From contig DBBW01000024.1 of the NCBI GenBank assembly GCA_002292405.1, positions 9,436 to 73,435 on the forward strand: a stretch of 64,000 nucleotides of DNA. The letters run 5' to 3'. The position numbers were made by a program, and so were the translations under genes. Position 1 is the first letter of the stretch. Every line of letters begins with the position of its first letter. Positions 20,473-29,738 of this stretch are shown here, piece after piece. Under the pieces are notes generated by a model. It did no database searches and was not told the origin of the DNA. It saw only the letters and a program-made list of their open reading frames with translations. Source of the stretch: Flavobacteriales bacterium UBA974 (GTDB taxonomy: Bacteria > Bacteroidota > Bacteroidia > Flavobacteriales_D > Sanyastnellaceae).

Positions 20473-21062
20473 AGCTTCTGTAACGCCTGTTTAATCAAAG
20501 CTTCCAACGAATAATCGTTATCTGCTTTATCTAAAATCTGCTCTAGGGTTTTCTCAACACGAGACTGATCAAACCCTAAAGTAGTCAGTGCCATTAACGC
20601 TTCATTCTTCAAGGTATTGTGCTGAAAAGATATTTCTGACTTCGCTCCGCCACCACCGGTTGAGACACCAACTTTATCTCTCAGGTCAATTATTATTCTT
20701 TGGGCTGTTTTAGCGCCAATACCCTTCACTTTTTTCATCGCATCTACATCACCTGAAGCGATCACTTCAGAAGCAGTAGCAGAATCCATAGCTGACAATA
20801 TTAAACGAGCTGTGTTTGCACCGACTCCACTAACACTAATTAAAAGAAGAAACATGCTTCGTTCCTCTTTAGTAGCAAATCCATATAATGTTTGAGAATC
20901 TTCTCTAACTACCATATGAATATTTAGAAAAAGGGTCTCATCGTCAGGTAGAGCTTCAAAAGTGGTGAGGCTGATAGAGACTAAATATCCTACACCTCCA
21001 CACTCAATGACAATGTGGGTAGGATGCTTTTCAATAAGCCTTCCATTTAAATGATGTATCAT
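20469..21062 (-). CDS. ruvA: Holliday junction branch migration protein RuvA
   Basis: RuvA binds four-way junctions as tetramers and loads the RuvB motor. The 197 residues show the OB-fold domain I ([28 protein letters not shown]), the helix-hairpin-helix domain II (LLLISVSGVGANTARLIL and MKKVKGIGAKTAQRIIIDLRDK), and the C-terminal RuvB-binding domain III (LKNEALMALTTLGFDQSRVEKTLEQIL). It overlaps maeB upstream and sprA downstream by four bases each, so the three are translated as one coupled unit. Its partner ruvB is separately located at 44994-46025. Confidence 0.97.
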   Translation of the reverse strand: MIHHLNGRLIEKHPTHIVIECGGVGYLVSISLTTFEALPDDETLFLNIHMVVREDSQTLYGFATKEERSMFLLLISVSGVGANTARLILSAMDSATASEVIASGDVDAMKKVKGIGAKTAQRIIIDLRDKVGVSTGGGGAKSEISFQHNTLKNEALMALTTLGFDQSRVEKTLEQILDKADNDYSLEALIKQALQKL

Positions 21063-23332
21063 GATTGCGACTTATTATGAGCGTCTACCACAGCGAGTCT
21101 CACCATATCTACAATTTCCTTTGCAGAGGATCCCATTTGAAGAATATGTACTGACTTCTTCATCCCTAAGAGGACAGGTCCCTGAGCTTCAACACCTCCC
21201 ATTTCTTTAAGAAGTTTATACGAGATATTTCCCGCAGAAAGATTGGGGAAAATAAGAATGTTTACTTTTCGTTGGTTAAGTACCGAGAACGAGAAGCTCT
21301 CTGCAAGCATCTCCTGATTTATTGCAAAATTTGCCTGAATTTCACCATCCACAATTAAGTCTGGGTGATCTCTATGTAATATCGCTGTTGCATTTGACAT
21401 CTTTTCAGCATCATCACTTTTAGATGACCCGAAATTAGAATAGCTGAGTAGAGCAATACGAGGCACAATTCTAAGTCTCTTTACCGCCTCAGCCATGAGC
21501 AATGTAATATCAACAATCTCCTCAGCTGTAGGGTTCACGTTAACTGTAGTATCTGCAAAGAACATCGGTCCTTGATGGGTCTGCATGATATACATGCCTG
21601 CAACTTTAGAGACACCTTCTGCCTTTCCAATGACCTGCAGAGCTGGCCTAATCACACGGGGATAATTTCTTGTAAGCCCTGAAACAAGAGCATCAGCCTC
21701 ACCCGTTTTCACTAACATGGCTCCAAAGTAATTTCGCCTGCGCATAGCACGTTCAGCCTCTAATAGAGTTAATCCATGACGCTTTCTTTTTTCATGCAAT
21801 ATCTCCCCAAATACTTTTCTCTTTTCAGCATGATCTTGATCACGAGGATCAAATATTGTTGCTGACGCTAGTGCTAAGTTATTCTCTTCTATTCGTGAAG
21901 TAATAATATGCTTACGACCTATTAAAATAGGGTGGGCAATACCCTCTTCAACTGCCTGTTCAGCAGCTTTCAGCACTTTATAATGTTCCGCTTCCGCAAA
22001 CACAACTCGTTTGGGATTTTTTGAAGCCCTCTCGCTAAGTGACATCGAAAAATTCGACGCCTGACCTAGCCTATTTAACAGCATTGTATCATAGGCATCC
22101 CAATCCTCAATAGACTCACGTGCTATTCCAGAATCCATTGCGGCTTTTGCAACAGCAGGGGCAATAGCGGTAATCAATCGTGGATCAAGTGGCTTAGGAA
22201 TAATTAAGTTACGCCCGAAAAACAGTGACTGTTCATCGTAAGCCTCGCTCACCTCATCCGGCACAGTCTCTTTGGCAAGGTTCGCAATGGCTTGTACAGC
22301 CGCTAGCTTCATAGCATCGTTAATCCCTGTAGCTCTAACATCTAGTGCTCCTCGGAAAATAAATGGAAAACCTAAAACGTTATTTACTTGATTCGGATAA
22401 TCGCTACGTCCAGTAGCCATAATGATATCTTCTCTTGCTTCAATCGCTTCTTTGTATGGAATCTCCGGATCTGGATTTGCCAGTGCAAACACAATGGGGT
22501 CAGACCCCATCTCCTTAATCATACCACCTGTAACAAGCCCCCCTTTACTAAGCCCTAAAAATACATCTGCACCTTTCATTGCATCAGCTAGAGACTCGTA
22601 AGATTTTTCAGTCGCGAATCTCTGCTTACGCTCACCTAGTCCTTCTCTTCCTGAATGAACATGACCTATTGAGTCGAAAACGGCAATATTTTCGAGGGTA
22701 AGACCTAACTGAATATACAGATCAAGGCAAGACATCGCTGCAGCTCCAGCTCCACTAACTACAACTCTAACATCCTCTATTCTTTTCTCAGTTAGCTCTA
22801 ATGCATTCAAAAGCGCAGCAGAAGAAATAATGGCAGTACCATGCTGATCATCGTGCATTACTGGAATATCTAACTCCTCTTTCAATCGACGTTCAATCTC
22901 AAAGGCCTCAGGTGCCTTAATATCCTCAAGATTAATCCCTCCAAAAGTAGGAGCGATTGCCTTCACCGTTGAAATAAAATGTTCTACATCAGTAACATCT
23001 AGCTCAATATCGAAAACATCAATATCTGCAAACACTTTAAAAAGCACTGCTTTTCCTTCCATAACTGGTTTACTCGCCTCAGGACCTATATCTCCAAGTC
23101 CTAAAACTGCAGTTCCGTTACTAATTACTGCCACAAGATTTCCTTTAGCCGTGTACTTGTATACGTCCTCCTTTTTCTCTGCAATAGCAATACATGGTTC
23201 GGCTACTCCTGGGCTATAGGCGAGCGATAAATCTCTCTGAGAGCTGAACGGCTTAGTAGGATTTACCTCAATCTTCCCCTTCCTACCCCTCGAATGATAA
23301 TCGAGAGATTCTTGTTTATTCGGTGCGTGCAT
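21059..23332 (-). CDS. maeB: NADP-dependent malic enzyme with phosphotransacetylase-like domain
   Basis: MaeB oxidatively decarboxylates malate to pyruvate, giving NADPH, in the cytoplasm. The 757 residues comprise a malic-enzyme half ([68 protein letters not shown]) and a C-terminal phosphate acetyltransferase-like half (about 430-757) typical of MaeB; that half is thought regulatory rather than catalytic. It leads the maeB-ruvA-sprA unit. Its upstream region carries three copies of a 9-base repeat and a TTTG-N19-TAGTTACT arrangement that ends four bases before the ATG. Confidence 0.96.
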   Translation of the reverse strand: MHAPNKQESLDYHSRGRKGKIEVNPTKPFSSQRDLSLAYSPGVAEPCIAIAEKKEDVYKYTAKGNLVAVISNGTAVLGLGDIGPEASKPVMEGKAVLFKVFADIDVFDIELDVTDVEHFISTVKAIAPTFGGINLEDIKAPEAFEIERRLKEELDIPVMHDDQHGTAIISSAALLNALELTEKRIEDVRVVVSGAGAAAMSCLDLYIQLGLTLENIAVFDSIGHVHSGREGLGERKQRFATEKSYESLADAMKGADVFLGLSKGGLVTGGMIKEMGSDPIVFALANPDPEIPYKEAIEAREDIIMATGRSDYPNQVNNVLGFPFIFRGALDVRATGINDAMKLAAVQAIANLAKETVPDEVSEAYDEQSLFFGRNLIIPKPLDPRLITAIAPAVAKAAMDSGIARESIEDWDAYDTMLLNRLGQASNFSMSLSERASKNPKRVVFAEAEHYKVLKAAEQAVEEGIAHPILIGRKHIITSRIEENNLALASATIFDPRDQDHAEKRKVFGEILHEKRKRHGLTLLEAERAMRRRNYFGAMLVKTGEADALVSGLTRNYPRVIRPALQVIGKAEGVSKVAGMYIMQTHQGPMFFADTTVNVNPTAEEIVDITLLMAEAVKRLRIVPRIALLSYSNFGSSKSDDAEKMSNATAILHRDHPDLIVDGEIQANFAINQEMLAESFSFSVLNQRKVNILIFPNLSAGNISYKLLKEMGGVEAQGPVLLGMKKSVHILQMGSSAKEIVDMVRLAVVDAHNKSQS

Positions 23333-23343
23333 CTTGAGTAACT

Positions 23344-23375
23344 ACTTCTCTTACTTCTCTTATCAAACTTCTCTT
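23344..23375. repeat. three copies of ACTTCTCTT upstream of maeB
   Basis: ACTTCTCTT occurs twice in direct tandem and a third time after five bases; the last copy overlaps the stop codon of the sorting-domain gene. On the minus strand the copies lie in the maeB promoter interval, between and around the possible -33 and -7 elements. They could be a regulator-binding array or a slippage product. Confidence 0.7.
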
Positions 23376-24174
23376 ATCTAACGACCACAAATCTCTCTGT
23401 GCGAACAGCAATTCCATTAATTTCAAGTGTGCAAAAGCAAAGCCCTTGTGTCAATTTCTCTGAATGTATTGCAACCTTTCCACTTAGAACAAGACCGCTC
23501 TCGCGCATTATCTCCTTCCCCGCTAAGCCCCTAAAAACAAGATCACATACGTCGCCTGTGCGAATATGATAATCTAGCCATCCTGTTCCTTCTATAGGAT
23601 TAGGGTACACTGTCCCTATTGATGAAATATCGAGGTTACCGGGCTCATTTTCAATCGCTGATGTTGCAGTGACCACATATGTGATTTGATGACATGAACC
23701 GGCGTCAATATCGCCAACTGGGTGAAAACAATATTCAAATGTTGTTGTACCTAAAACATTGTGAGGATAGTAATACGCAATGAATGTTGTATCAGTAGCT
23801 CCAGATTGAAGGTTAACAAGGAGAGATGCATTTGATGAGGAGGCGTCTGTGCCATAGTTATAACACAGAGGTCCCCAACAAAATTTTTCATAAGCTCCCT
23901 CAACAGGATTCTCTGGCAATGATTGAACGTAAGGGTAGTTATATGGAGATACTGTATCTATGAAACTTCGAGTGCACATTAGAATCTGTTCTGAATCTAA
24001 TTCGTTCAGAACATCCCAATGCACAGAAATTTCACCCGAATGTAATTCATTAAGTGTATCTAGTGCAGCAAAAATCGTGTCTGAAGGAGCGATGATTGTG
24101 GGTTGGGCTGCAATGGCTCCGACAAGTAAAAATGTCGAGGCCAGAATAATCGATTTGAGTTTGGTATAAAACAT
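23374..24174 (-). CDS. secreted protein with type IX C-terminal sorting domain
   Basis: A 266-residue protein of unknown specific function. It has a signal peptide (IILASTFLLVGAIAAQP), a central beta-rich domain (about 30-165) with four cysteines (MCTRSF, FCWGPLCY, EYCF), and a C-terminal sorting domain that starts at TVYPNPIEGTGWLDYHI and ends in RTERFVVVR. The central domain includes phrases common in Bacteroidota surface proteins (ISVHWDVLNELDSEQI), perhaps Ig-like. The sorting domain predicts export by the type IX system and processing at the cell surface. It is transcribed alone, divergent from the TlpA-like gene, with a TACCTTCG box five bases before its ATG. Confidence 0.82.
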   Translation of the reverse strand: MFYTKLKSIILASTFLLVGAIAAQPTIIAPSDTIFAALDTLNELHSGEISVHWDVLNELDSEQILMCTRSFIDTVSPYNYPYVQSLPENPVEGAYEKFCWGPLCYNYGTDASSSNASLLVNLQSGATDTTFIAYYYPHNVLGTTTFEYCFHPVGDIDAGSCHQITYVVTATSAIENEPGNLDISSIGTVYPNPIEGTGWLDYHIRTGDVCDLVFRGLAGKEIMRESGLVLSGKVAIHSEKLTQGLCFCTLEINGIAVRTERFVVVR

Positions 24175-24179
24175 GAGTA

Positions 24180-24187
24180 CGAAGGTA
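24180..24187 (-). promoter_or_regulatory. candidate -7 box, leaderless spacing
   Basis: On the minus strand TACCTTCG (one mismatch to TAnnTTTG) lies five bases before the ATG of the sorting-domain gene. A TTTC sequence about 18 bases further upstream could serve as the -33 element. Confidence 0.45.
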
Positions 24188-24246
24188 ATACATTCCGTTT
24201 ATCGAGAAAGCCGTTTCTTTGTCGCACCTATTAGAAATTTTAAACG

Positions 24247-24768
24247 ATGAATTTTAACTACTATAAAACCTCTAGCCCAGTGAAAAGCATCTTGCTAGCT
24301 GGGGTTTTTGTTTCATTAATGACTGTTGATACATATGCACAGTCTATCCCTTCTGTTAAACTCAAAGATCTCACTGGATTAATCATTGATACTGGAACGA
24401 TAGAAAACGATGGCAATCCTATTGTTATTTGCTTCTGGGCTACATGGTGTAGCCCTTGTAAAAGAGAGCTAAATACCTATATGGATTATTACGGGGATTG
24501 GCAAGATGAAACTGGGGTTAAAATAGTGGCCGTAAGCATCGATGATAGCCGCTCTACAAATAGAGTATCACCGTATATCATGAGTTCCGGATGGGAGTTT
24601 GAAATACTACTGGATCCTGCGGGAGATTTTAAACGTGCTATGCAGGTGATGAATGTTCCACATACATTCTTGTATAATGGTAACGGGGAGTTGGTTTGGT
24701 CACATAACAACTACGCCGAAGGAGACGAAGAAGAATTGTATGAAGAACTACTTAAGTTAGTCGACTAA
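24247..24768 (+). CDS. TlpA-family periplasmic thiol-disulfide oxidoreductase
   Basis: A 173-residue exported thioredoxin-fold protein. The N-terminus carries a signal sequence (SILLAGVFVSLMTVDTYAQ) and the mature part begins with the usual TlpA phrase (IPSVKLKDLTG). The active site is FWATWCSPCKRELN, so the redox motif is CSPC. The cis-proline region (VMNVPHTFLYNGNGELVW) and C-terminal helix are present. It is likely a periplasmic reductant or disulfide exchanger. The DUF6029 barrel gene follows after two bases, and two further thioredoxin-fold proteins lie downstream on the same strand, so a shared redox role is likely. The upstream region has no recognisable -7 box. Confidence 0.9.
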   Translation: MNFNYYKTSSPVKSILLAGVFVSLMTVDTYAQSIPSVKLKDLTGLIIDTGTIENDGNPIVICFWATWCSPCKRELNTYMDYYGDWQDETGVKIVAVSIDDSRSTNRVSPYIMSSGWEFEILLDPAGDFKRAMQVMNVPHTFLYNGNGELVWSHNNYAEGDEEELYEELLKLVD

Positions 24769-24770
24769 GC

Positions 24771-26477
24771 ATGAAGCATTTTATCGCATTTTTTACTTTG
24801 GGAATGCTACTTAATGGTATTGTAGATGCTCAAGAAACAAGCACAGGTGTTGTCTCTGGAAATATGTCTGTTCTCTTTCAGTCATACCAGGAGGATTCTA
24901 TTATAGGGGCGGTCGTTCCTCCCTCAAAATCAGGGTTTAATGCTTATTCCAATATTATTTACACTCAAGGGAATTTCTCTTCCGGATTCCGTTACGAATC
25001 CTATCTGAATAGCGTTCTAGGTTTTCCAGGTCGATTTAAAGGTTCAGGCATTGGATATAGATATGCCAGGTGGAGTGATCCCGAAATTGGTGTAGATGTG
25101 ACAGTAGGTAATTTCTACGAAACATTCGGAGCAGGCGTTCTTTTAAGATCATATGAAGAGAGGAATCTAGGGTTAGATAATGCGATGGATGGTGTGCGGC
25201 TTTTACTAAGTCCAATAGATGGCATCAATGTGAAAATGGTTTATGGAAAGCAGCGCTTAGATTTCGATAGTCGACTTATAAATAGTGATGGCATCGTTAG
25301 AGGTGTAGATGTCGAAGTAAGCTTAAACGACATCATACCCGCTCTAAAAGATTCTAAACTCAAAGTAATTCCCGGTTACTCATTTGTAAGTAGATTTCAA
25401 GATGGGGGTAACATTGTAAAGGACACACTTATTCTAGAACTTCCAGAAAATGTTGCGGGATGGGAGTATGGGACTACTGTACATTATGGAATGTGGAAAG
25501 GAGGGATAGGTCTTACAAAGAAAATTAATGACCCTTCAGCAGATAACGGATATATATATAAAGAAGGCGAGGCTCTAATGTATTACCTCACTGGAAATAT
25601 CAAAGACTTAACATTCCTCTTTCAGAGATCAACAACAGATAATATGAGCTTTAGATCAGATAGAGATTTACTTCTTTTTGATGCTCCTATTAATAACATC
25701 CCAGCAATTACAAAACCTCATACTTATAATTTAGCCGCAACGCTATATCCATATGCAACAGTAATAAATGGAGAGTCTAGTTTCAGAGGAGAACTATACT
25801 ACAGACTTAAGCGTGGATCTAAGCTAGGAGGTAAATACGGTACGAAAATGAACATTGTCTTTGCTACTTCATATAGCCTTGACACTACTCATTTAAGTGG
25901 AGTGGATGGTGTTGTTTATGGATACCAAAGAAATAGCTGGGGGCTTGGCGATTCATTAAATGTTCAAGACATAAGCTTTGAGATTGAAAGGAAGTTTTCT
26001 AAAACTTTCAAGGCTAAGGCAATGTATATGAATCTTATTTTCAATACTCTTGCAACTCCCGTAACTACTGATTACAAGGGTCTTGTAAATGCTAATATAT
26101 ATGTCCTTGAAACCCAAATACGAACTAACAAGCGTCAAAGCCTAAGAACTGAGTTCCAAGTGTTGACTACCGGAAAGTGGAGAGATGTTGAGGGAGAGCT
26201 TATTAAACAAGACAAAGGAGATTGGGCAACTGTTGTTGCTGAATACACCTGGAGCCCCCATTGGTTTGCAAACATTACTGACCAATACAATTTTGGGAAC
26301 CCCGACGAAGCAAAACGGGTCCACTATCTGTTTGGATCTGCTGGATATGTTAACGGTTCTCACAGATTAAGTATAGGATACGGAAAGCGACGAGAGGGTA
26401 TCTTTTGCGTTGGGGGTGTCTGTAGGGCAGTACCCGCATCTAATGGATTAGAGGTGACATTTACCTCTAGTTTTTAA
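24771..26477 (+). CDS. DUF6029 family outer-membrane beta-barrel protein
   Basis: A 568-residue protein with a signal peptide (FIAFFTLGMLLNGIVDAQ) and long alternating beta strands, for example NAYSNIIYTQGNFSSGFRYE, GIGYRYARW and VTVGNFYETFGAGVLLRSYEERNLGLDNAMDG. These resemble DUF6029, a Bacteroidota family of presumed outer-membrane barrels of unknown function. The protein ends in an aromatic strand (GLEVTFTSSF), typical of barrels. It is two bases downstream of the TlpA-like gene and almost certainly cotranscribed. A CVGGVC pair lies near the C-terminus; whether it is a substrate of the neighbouring oxidoreductases is speculation. Confidence 0.78.
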   Translation: MKHFIAFFTLGMLLNGIVDAQETSTGVVSGNMSVLFQSYQEDSIIGAVVPPSKSGFNAYSNIIYTQGNFSSGFRYESYLNSVLGFPGRFKGSGIGYRYARWSDPEIGVDVTVGNFYETFGAGVLLRSYEERNLGLDNAMDGVRLLLSPIDGINVKMVYGKQRLDFDSRLINSDGIVRGVDVEVSLNDIIPALKDSKLKVIPGYSFVSRFQDGGNIVKDTLILELPENVAGWEYGTTVHYGMWKGGIGLTKKINDPSADNGYIYKEGEALMYYLTGNIKDLTFLFQRSTTDNMSFRSDRDLLLFDAPINNIPAITKPHTYNLAATLYPYATVINGESSFRGELYYRLKRGSKLGGKYGTKMNIVFATSYSLDTTHLSGVDGVVYGYQRNSWGLGDSLNVQDISFEIERKFSKTFKAKAMYMNLIFNTLATPVTTDYKGLVNANIYVLETQIRTNKRQSLRTEFQVLTTGKWRDVEGELIKQDKGDWATVVAEYTWSPHWFANITDQYNFGNPDEAKRVHYLFGSAGYVNGSHRLSIGYGKRREGIFCVGGVCRAVPASNGLEVTFTSSF

Positions 26478-26591
26478 CTTAAAATAGTACATTAACAAGA
26501 GTTAAGGGTGTATAATTCACCAAATATTCTTTAAATTAGCACCTTCTGTTCGATAAAATATTGATTTACAACTAATTTAAACCTTAATAAT

Positions 26592-28094
26592 ATGAAGCAC
26601 CTTTACTTGCTTTTCGCAGTACTTACTATCTCTACCACTGCTCTCGCGCAACTTCCAGATGGGAGTATCGCTCCTGATTTCACTGCCACTGATATCAACG
26701 GCAACGAGTGGAACTTATACGACCTTCTTGATCAAGGAAACACTGTTATACTAGACTTCTCTGCCACATGGTGCGGTCCTTGTTGGAGTTACGCACTTGG
26801 TGGTACTTTAGAAGATATGTACTCAACATTTGGTCCAGAAGGCACAGGAGACTTATATGTTTTCTACCTAGAATCTGATGATTCAACAACGGATGCAGAC
26901 CTGAATGGAACTGGACCAGCAACAACAGGGGATTGGGTCTCAATTACAAATTTCCCAATTATCGATAACGCTTCAAATATTTTTGACAGCTACAGTAATA
27001 CATACTACCCTACTATCTACACTGTTTGTCCTGATGGGACAGAGAACGCAACTACAGGTGAAATGGAATATTCACTGGTGGAGTCAGGTCAAACTACTTT
27101 TGAAGGGCACGTCGCTGCTGCATTTCAGAATTGCGCTAACTCAATTACTGGTGCTGCACCATTAATGACTTACAATGGTGAGACTTCTTCATGTGGAGGA
27201 GGCGAGTGGATGGCTTCAACAGCTGTTTCTAACCTTGGATCAGATGATGTCACTGAGATGGTATTTGCTGTTGAGCTGAATGGAGCTGCGCAAACTGACG
27301 TCACATGGTCAGGTGTACTTTCAAATGGTGGAAATGAAACGATAGATCTTGGTTCTTATAACGAAATCGGAACATTTGACTACAGCCTTGTTTCTGTAAA
27401 CGGTGCGTCTTGGAATGCCGAAGGATCAGCGGCAATTGTTGGTTCAACTGAAGCAACGTCGTATGTTCAAGTTCGTATCACGACTGACAACTGGCCTGAG
27501 GAGACTGGTTGGACTATTGAGTCTGCGTCTGGAATGTACATTGATGGTATTGCAACTGGAGCACTAGCAGGTCAAGCTGATACTGAATTCACTTGGGATG
27601 TTGCTCTTAACCTTGACGAGTGTTACGTATTTACAATGATCGACACATACGGTGACGGACTTTATGCTTCTCAATGGGGTGACTTCGTTGACGGTGTAGC
27701 TTCAATCGTTTCTATGGACGGAATGGAAGAAGTAGGAATAGTGCTTGAATACGATGGTGCATCAGGATACGAGTGGGCTGAACTAGTAGCTGGAATGGAA
27801 GTGACTCAGGTAACTGGAATCACTGAAAATGATCTTACATCTAGCGTAAACGTCTTCCCCAATCCTTTCACTGATAACACAACACTTTCTTTCTCTGCTG
27901 CTGACGCAGGACAGGCTTCTGTCGTTGTTTACAACTTAGTTGGAAAGAAAGTTATTGAAATGAATCTTGGAAATATAGCTGCAGGAACGCAAACTATTGA
28001 GTTAGACTTCGCTTCTATGGAGGCTGGGATATACCTCGTAAGCCTAACTGCGGGTAACGAAACATCTACTCTACGAGTAACGAACGCACAATAA
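26592..28094 (+). CDS. thioredoxin-fold protein with type IX C-terminal sorting domain
   Basis: A 500-residue modular secreted protein: a signal peptide (ending TALAQ), a TlpA/AhpC-TSA-like thioredoxin domain (about 21-175) with FSATWCGPCWSYA, a long beta-rich middle (about 180-410) of repeated Gly/Asp/Thr-rich strands, and a type IX sorting domain (VFPNPFTDNTTLSFS to STLRVTNAQ). Cys of CGPC plus several more cysteines are present. The composition is strongly acidic. The sorting domain should place a redox-active domain on the cell surface or in the medium, unlike the periplasmic TlpA-like protein upstream. A TTCG-N20-TAATTTAA sequence just upstream is a possible promoter. A strong hairpin follows the stop. 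Confidence 0.9.
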   Translation: MKHLYLLFAVLTISTTALAQLPDGSIAPDFTATDINGNEWNLYDLLDQGNTVILDFSATWCGPCWSYALGGTLEDMYSTFGPEGTGDLYVFYLESDDSTTDADLNGTGPATTGDWVSITNFPIIDNASNIFDSYSNTYYPTIYTVCPDGTENATTGEMEYSLVESGQTTFEGHVAAAFQNCANSITGAAPLMTYNGETSSCGGGEWMASTAVSNLGSDDVTEMVFAVELNGAAQTDVTWSGVLSNGGNETIDLGSYNEIGTFDYSLVSVNGASWNAEGSAAIVGSTEATSYVQVRITTDNWPEETGWTIESASGMYIDGIATGALAGQADTEFTWDVALNLDECYVFTMIDTYGDGLYASQWGDFVDGVASIVSMDGMEEVGIVLEYDGASGYEWAELVAGMEVTQVTGITENDLTSSVNVFPNPFTDNTTLSFSAADAGQASVVVYNLVGKKVIEMNLGNIAAGTQTIELDFASMEAGIYLVSLTAGNETSTLRVTNAQ

Positions 28095-28129
28095 GGGCTT
28101 TCCTTATAGAACTCGTATAAACGATATTG

Positions 28130-28177
28130 AATCCGCGTTGTGTACTTTATGTACAGGCGCGGATTCTTTATTTATTT
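28130..28177 (+). terminator. hairpin terminator after the thioredoxin/sorting-domain gene
   Basis: An outer stem AATCCGCG/CGCGGATT and an inner stem TGTAC/GTACA around TTTAT are followed by a T-rich run. It separates the 26592 gene from the Omp28-like gene, so those two are probably separate transcripts. Confidence 0.75.
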
Positions 28178-28205
28178 TAAAACATCAAGATTACTTTAGA
28201 TAGAT

Positions 28206-29075
28206 ATGAAGCTTATTCGATTTTTATCCATAGTTGTAATAACTACATGTATTCTATTCCCTTCATGCGACATTATTGAGGAACCTATCATTCCTTTTAC
28301 TGAAGGGTACAATGTCGAGCTGTATGGTAATCCTCCAGTTTTTCAATTGGCTACAACCACAGGTAAGAATGTATTGGTTGAAGACTTCACTGCCCATCAA
28401 TGTGGTAACTGTCCTCCTGCTGCCGAAATTGCTGAAGAACTAGCGGTATCAAATCCAGATCGTGTTTTTCCACTTGCAATACACGCTGGAAACTTGGCTA
28501 TAACAAATGAATCATACCCGCTTGATTGGACTAACGAAGATGGTGATTTATTTTGGTCTCAACTAGATTTCCAAGCAAATCCTCTTGGGAGAATTAACCG
28601 TAAAGGTGGAACCGGGAATTTTTACTCTCCTTCTGAGTGGTCTGCTGAAGTCGCTTCTGAACTAAATTCTGACTCTCCACTACAGCTTCAAATCAAAACT
28701 TTCTGGCACCCTTCAGCTGGGCACGGCCATCTTAACATCCATGTCAATGGTCAATTTACAAATGGTGCTCTAGATGGAGAATGTAAACTTGCTATACTTT
28801 TTACAGAGTCGCATCTCATCGGAGATCAATTGTATTATGGAAACGATCCCGAACATATAACTGATTACCAATTCGACCATATGCTTAGAGGTAGTGTGAC
28901 TGGTGCTGAAGGCCTTGTTGTAATAGATGATGCTTCTCAGGGTGATGAATTTCAATCTGACTTTACTTTCAACTGGTATCCTGAATGGGTTTTCGAAAAT
29001 TCTTCAATTTTAATAATAGCCAGTGATGAAAATGGAGAGGTTGTAAATTGCCTGTCTCACCATTTATCTGAATAA
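28206..29075 (+). CDS. Omp28-related outer-membrane lipoprotein with CxxC motif
   Basis: A 289-residue lipoprotein. The signal sequence ends in a lipobox (ILFPSC, acylated Cys21). The mature part has VLVEDFTAHQCGNCPPAAEIAEEL, the typical thioredoxin-like start of Omp28-related proteins with a CGNC pair, then IHAGNLAI and FQANPLGRINRKG, which form the rest of the fold. A C-terminal beta-sandwich (about 160-289) shows LRGSVTGAEG and FTFNWYPEWVFENSSILI. Omp28 was described as a surface lipoprotein of Porphyromonas; its biochemical role is not settled. TACTTTAG lies six bases before the ATG. A barrel gene follows after seven bases. Confidence 0.87.
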   Translation: MKLIRFLSIVVITTCILFPSCDIIEEPIIPFTEGYNVELYGNPPVFQLATTTGKNVLVEDFTAHQCGNCPPAAEIAEELAVSNPDRVFPLAIHAGNLAITNESYPLDWTNEDGDLFWSQLDFQANPLGRINRKGGTGNFYSPSEWSAEVASELNSDSPLQLQIKTFWHPSAGHGHLNIHVNGQFTNGALDGECKLAILFTESHLIGDQLYYGNDPEHITDYQFDHMLRGSVTGAEGLVVIDDASQGDEFQSDFTFNWYPEWVFENSSILIIASDENGEVVNCLSHHLSE

Positions 29076-29082
29076 TCATATT

Positions 29083-29721
29083 ATGCGTCAGGGCCTTTTA
29101 TTATTTGCTTTTTTACCTTACTTGCTTTCCGCGCAATCAAAGAGCTTCGAAGGTCAAGCCTTTCAGTTTAATGGAGGTCTTATCGGAGGTGGAACCGCTT
29201 CCCAAATTCATGGAGATGGAATAGGTGGGTTCAACAAAATAGGGCTTCACCTGGGCGCAACTATTGAAATTGGATGGTCTGAAAATAATAACATACAGAT
29301 CGGAATCATATACAATCAGAAAGGGAGTAAAAAACCGCCAAACCCAACAGCTGGTGATTACGAAACCTGGAGATACCGATTTACATACATTGATATTCCT
29401 ATAACAACTAGCTATTCATATGGAATATTCGACCTAATGATAGGATTACAACCATCCGTATTACTAGCGGCCGAAGAAGATTTCTATGGAGGTTGGCTTC
29501 CAACTGGCTTGCCAATAAAAGAATATGACTTGGGAGGTGTTTTGGGAATACGAACTGTATATGGGGATCATTCTCATGTTTTTGCTCGTGTTACCCAAAG
29601 CATTCTCGCTATTGCTCCTCGGCCAGAGACTCCAACAGGAACACCAAGATGGAATAATAGAATGTTGAACATGACTGTCGAAGTTGGAGTTACCTATATG
29701 ATTTCCAAATTAGATCTGTAA
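29083..29721 (+). CDS. porin-family / outer-membrane beta-barrel protein
   Basis: A 212-residue protein with a signal peptide (LLLFAFLPYLLSAQ) and eight or so amphipathic strands of the OMP_b-brl_2 type. Typical phrases are FNKIGLHLGATIEIGWSENNNIQIGIIYNQKGSKK, YRFTYIDIPITTSYSY and VEVGVTYMISKLDL, the last being a C-terminal barrel strand. It would be a small barrel in the outer membrane of unknown function. It is cotranscribed with the Omp28-like gene. The 3' end converges with the LEA-type lipoprotein gene at 17 bases. Confidence 0.82.
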   Translation: MRQGLLLFAFLPYLLSAQSKSFEGQAFQFNGGLIGGGTASQIHGDGIGGFNKIGLHLGATIEIGWSENNNIQIGIIYNQKGSKKPPNPTAGDYETWRYRFTYIDIPITTSYSYGIFDLMIGLQPSVLLAAEEDFYGGWLPTGLPIKEYDLGGVLGIRTVYGDHSHVFARVTQSILAIAPRPETPTGTPRWNNRMLNMTVEVGVTYMISKLDL

Positions 29722-29738
29722 GAAAGGTTGTAAATATC

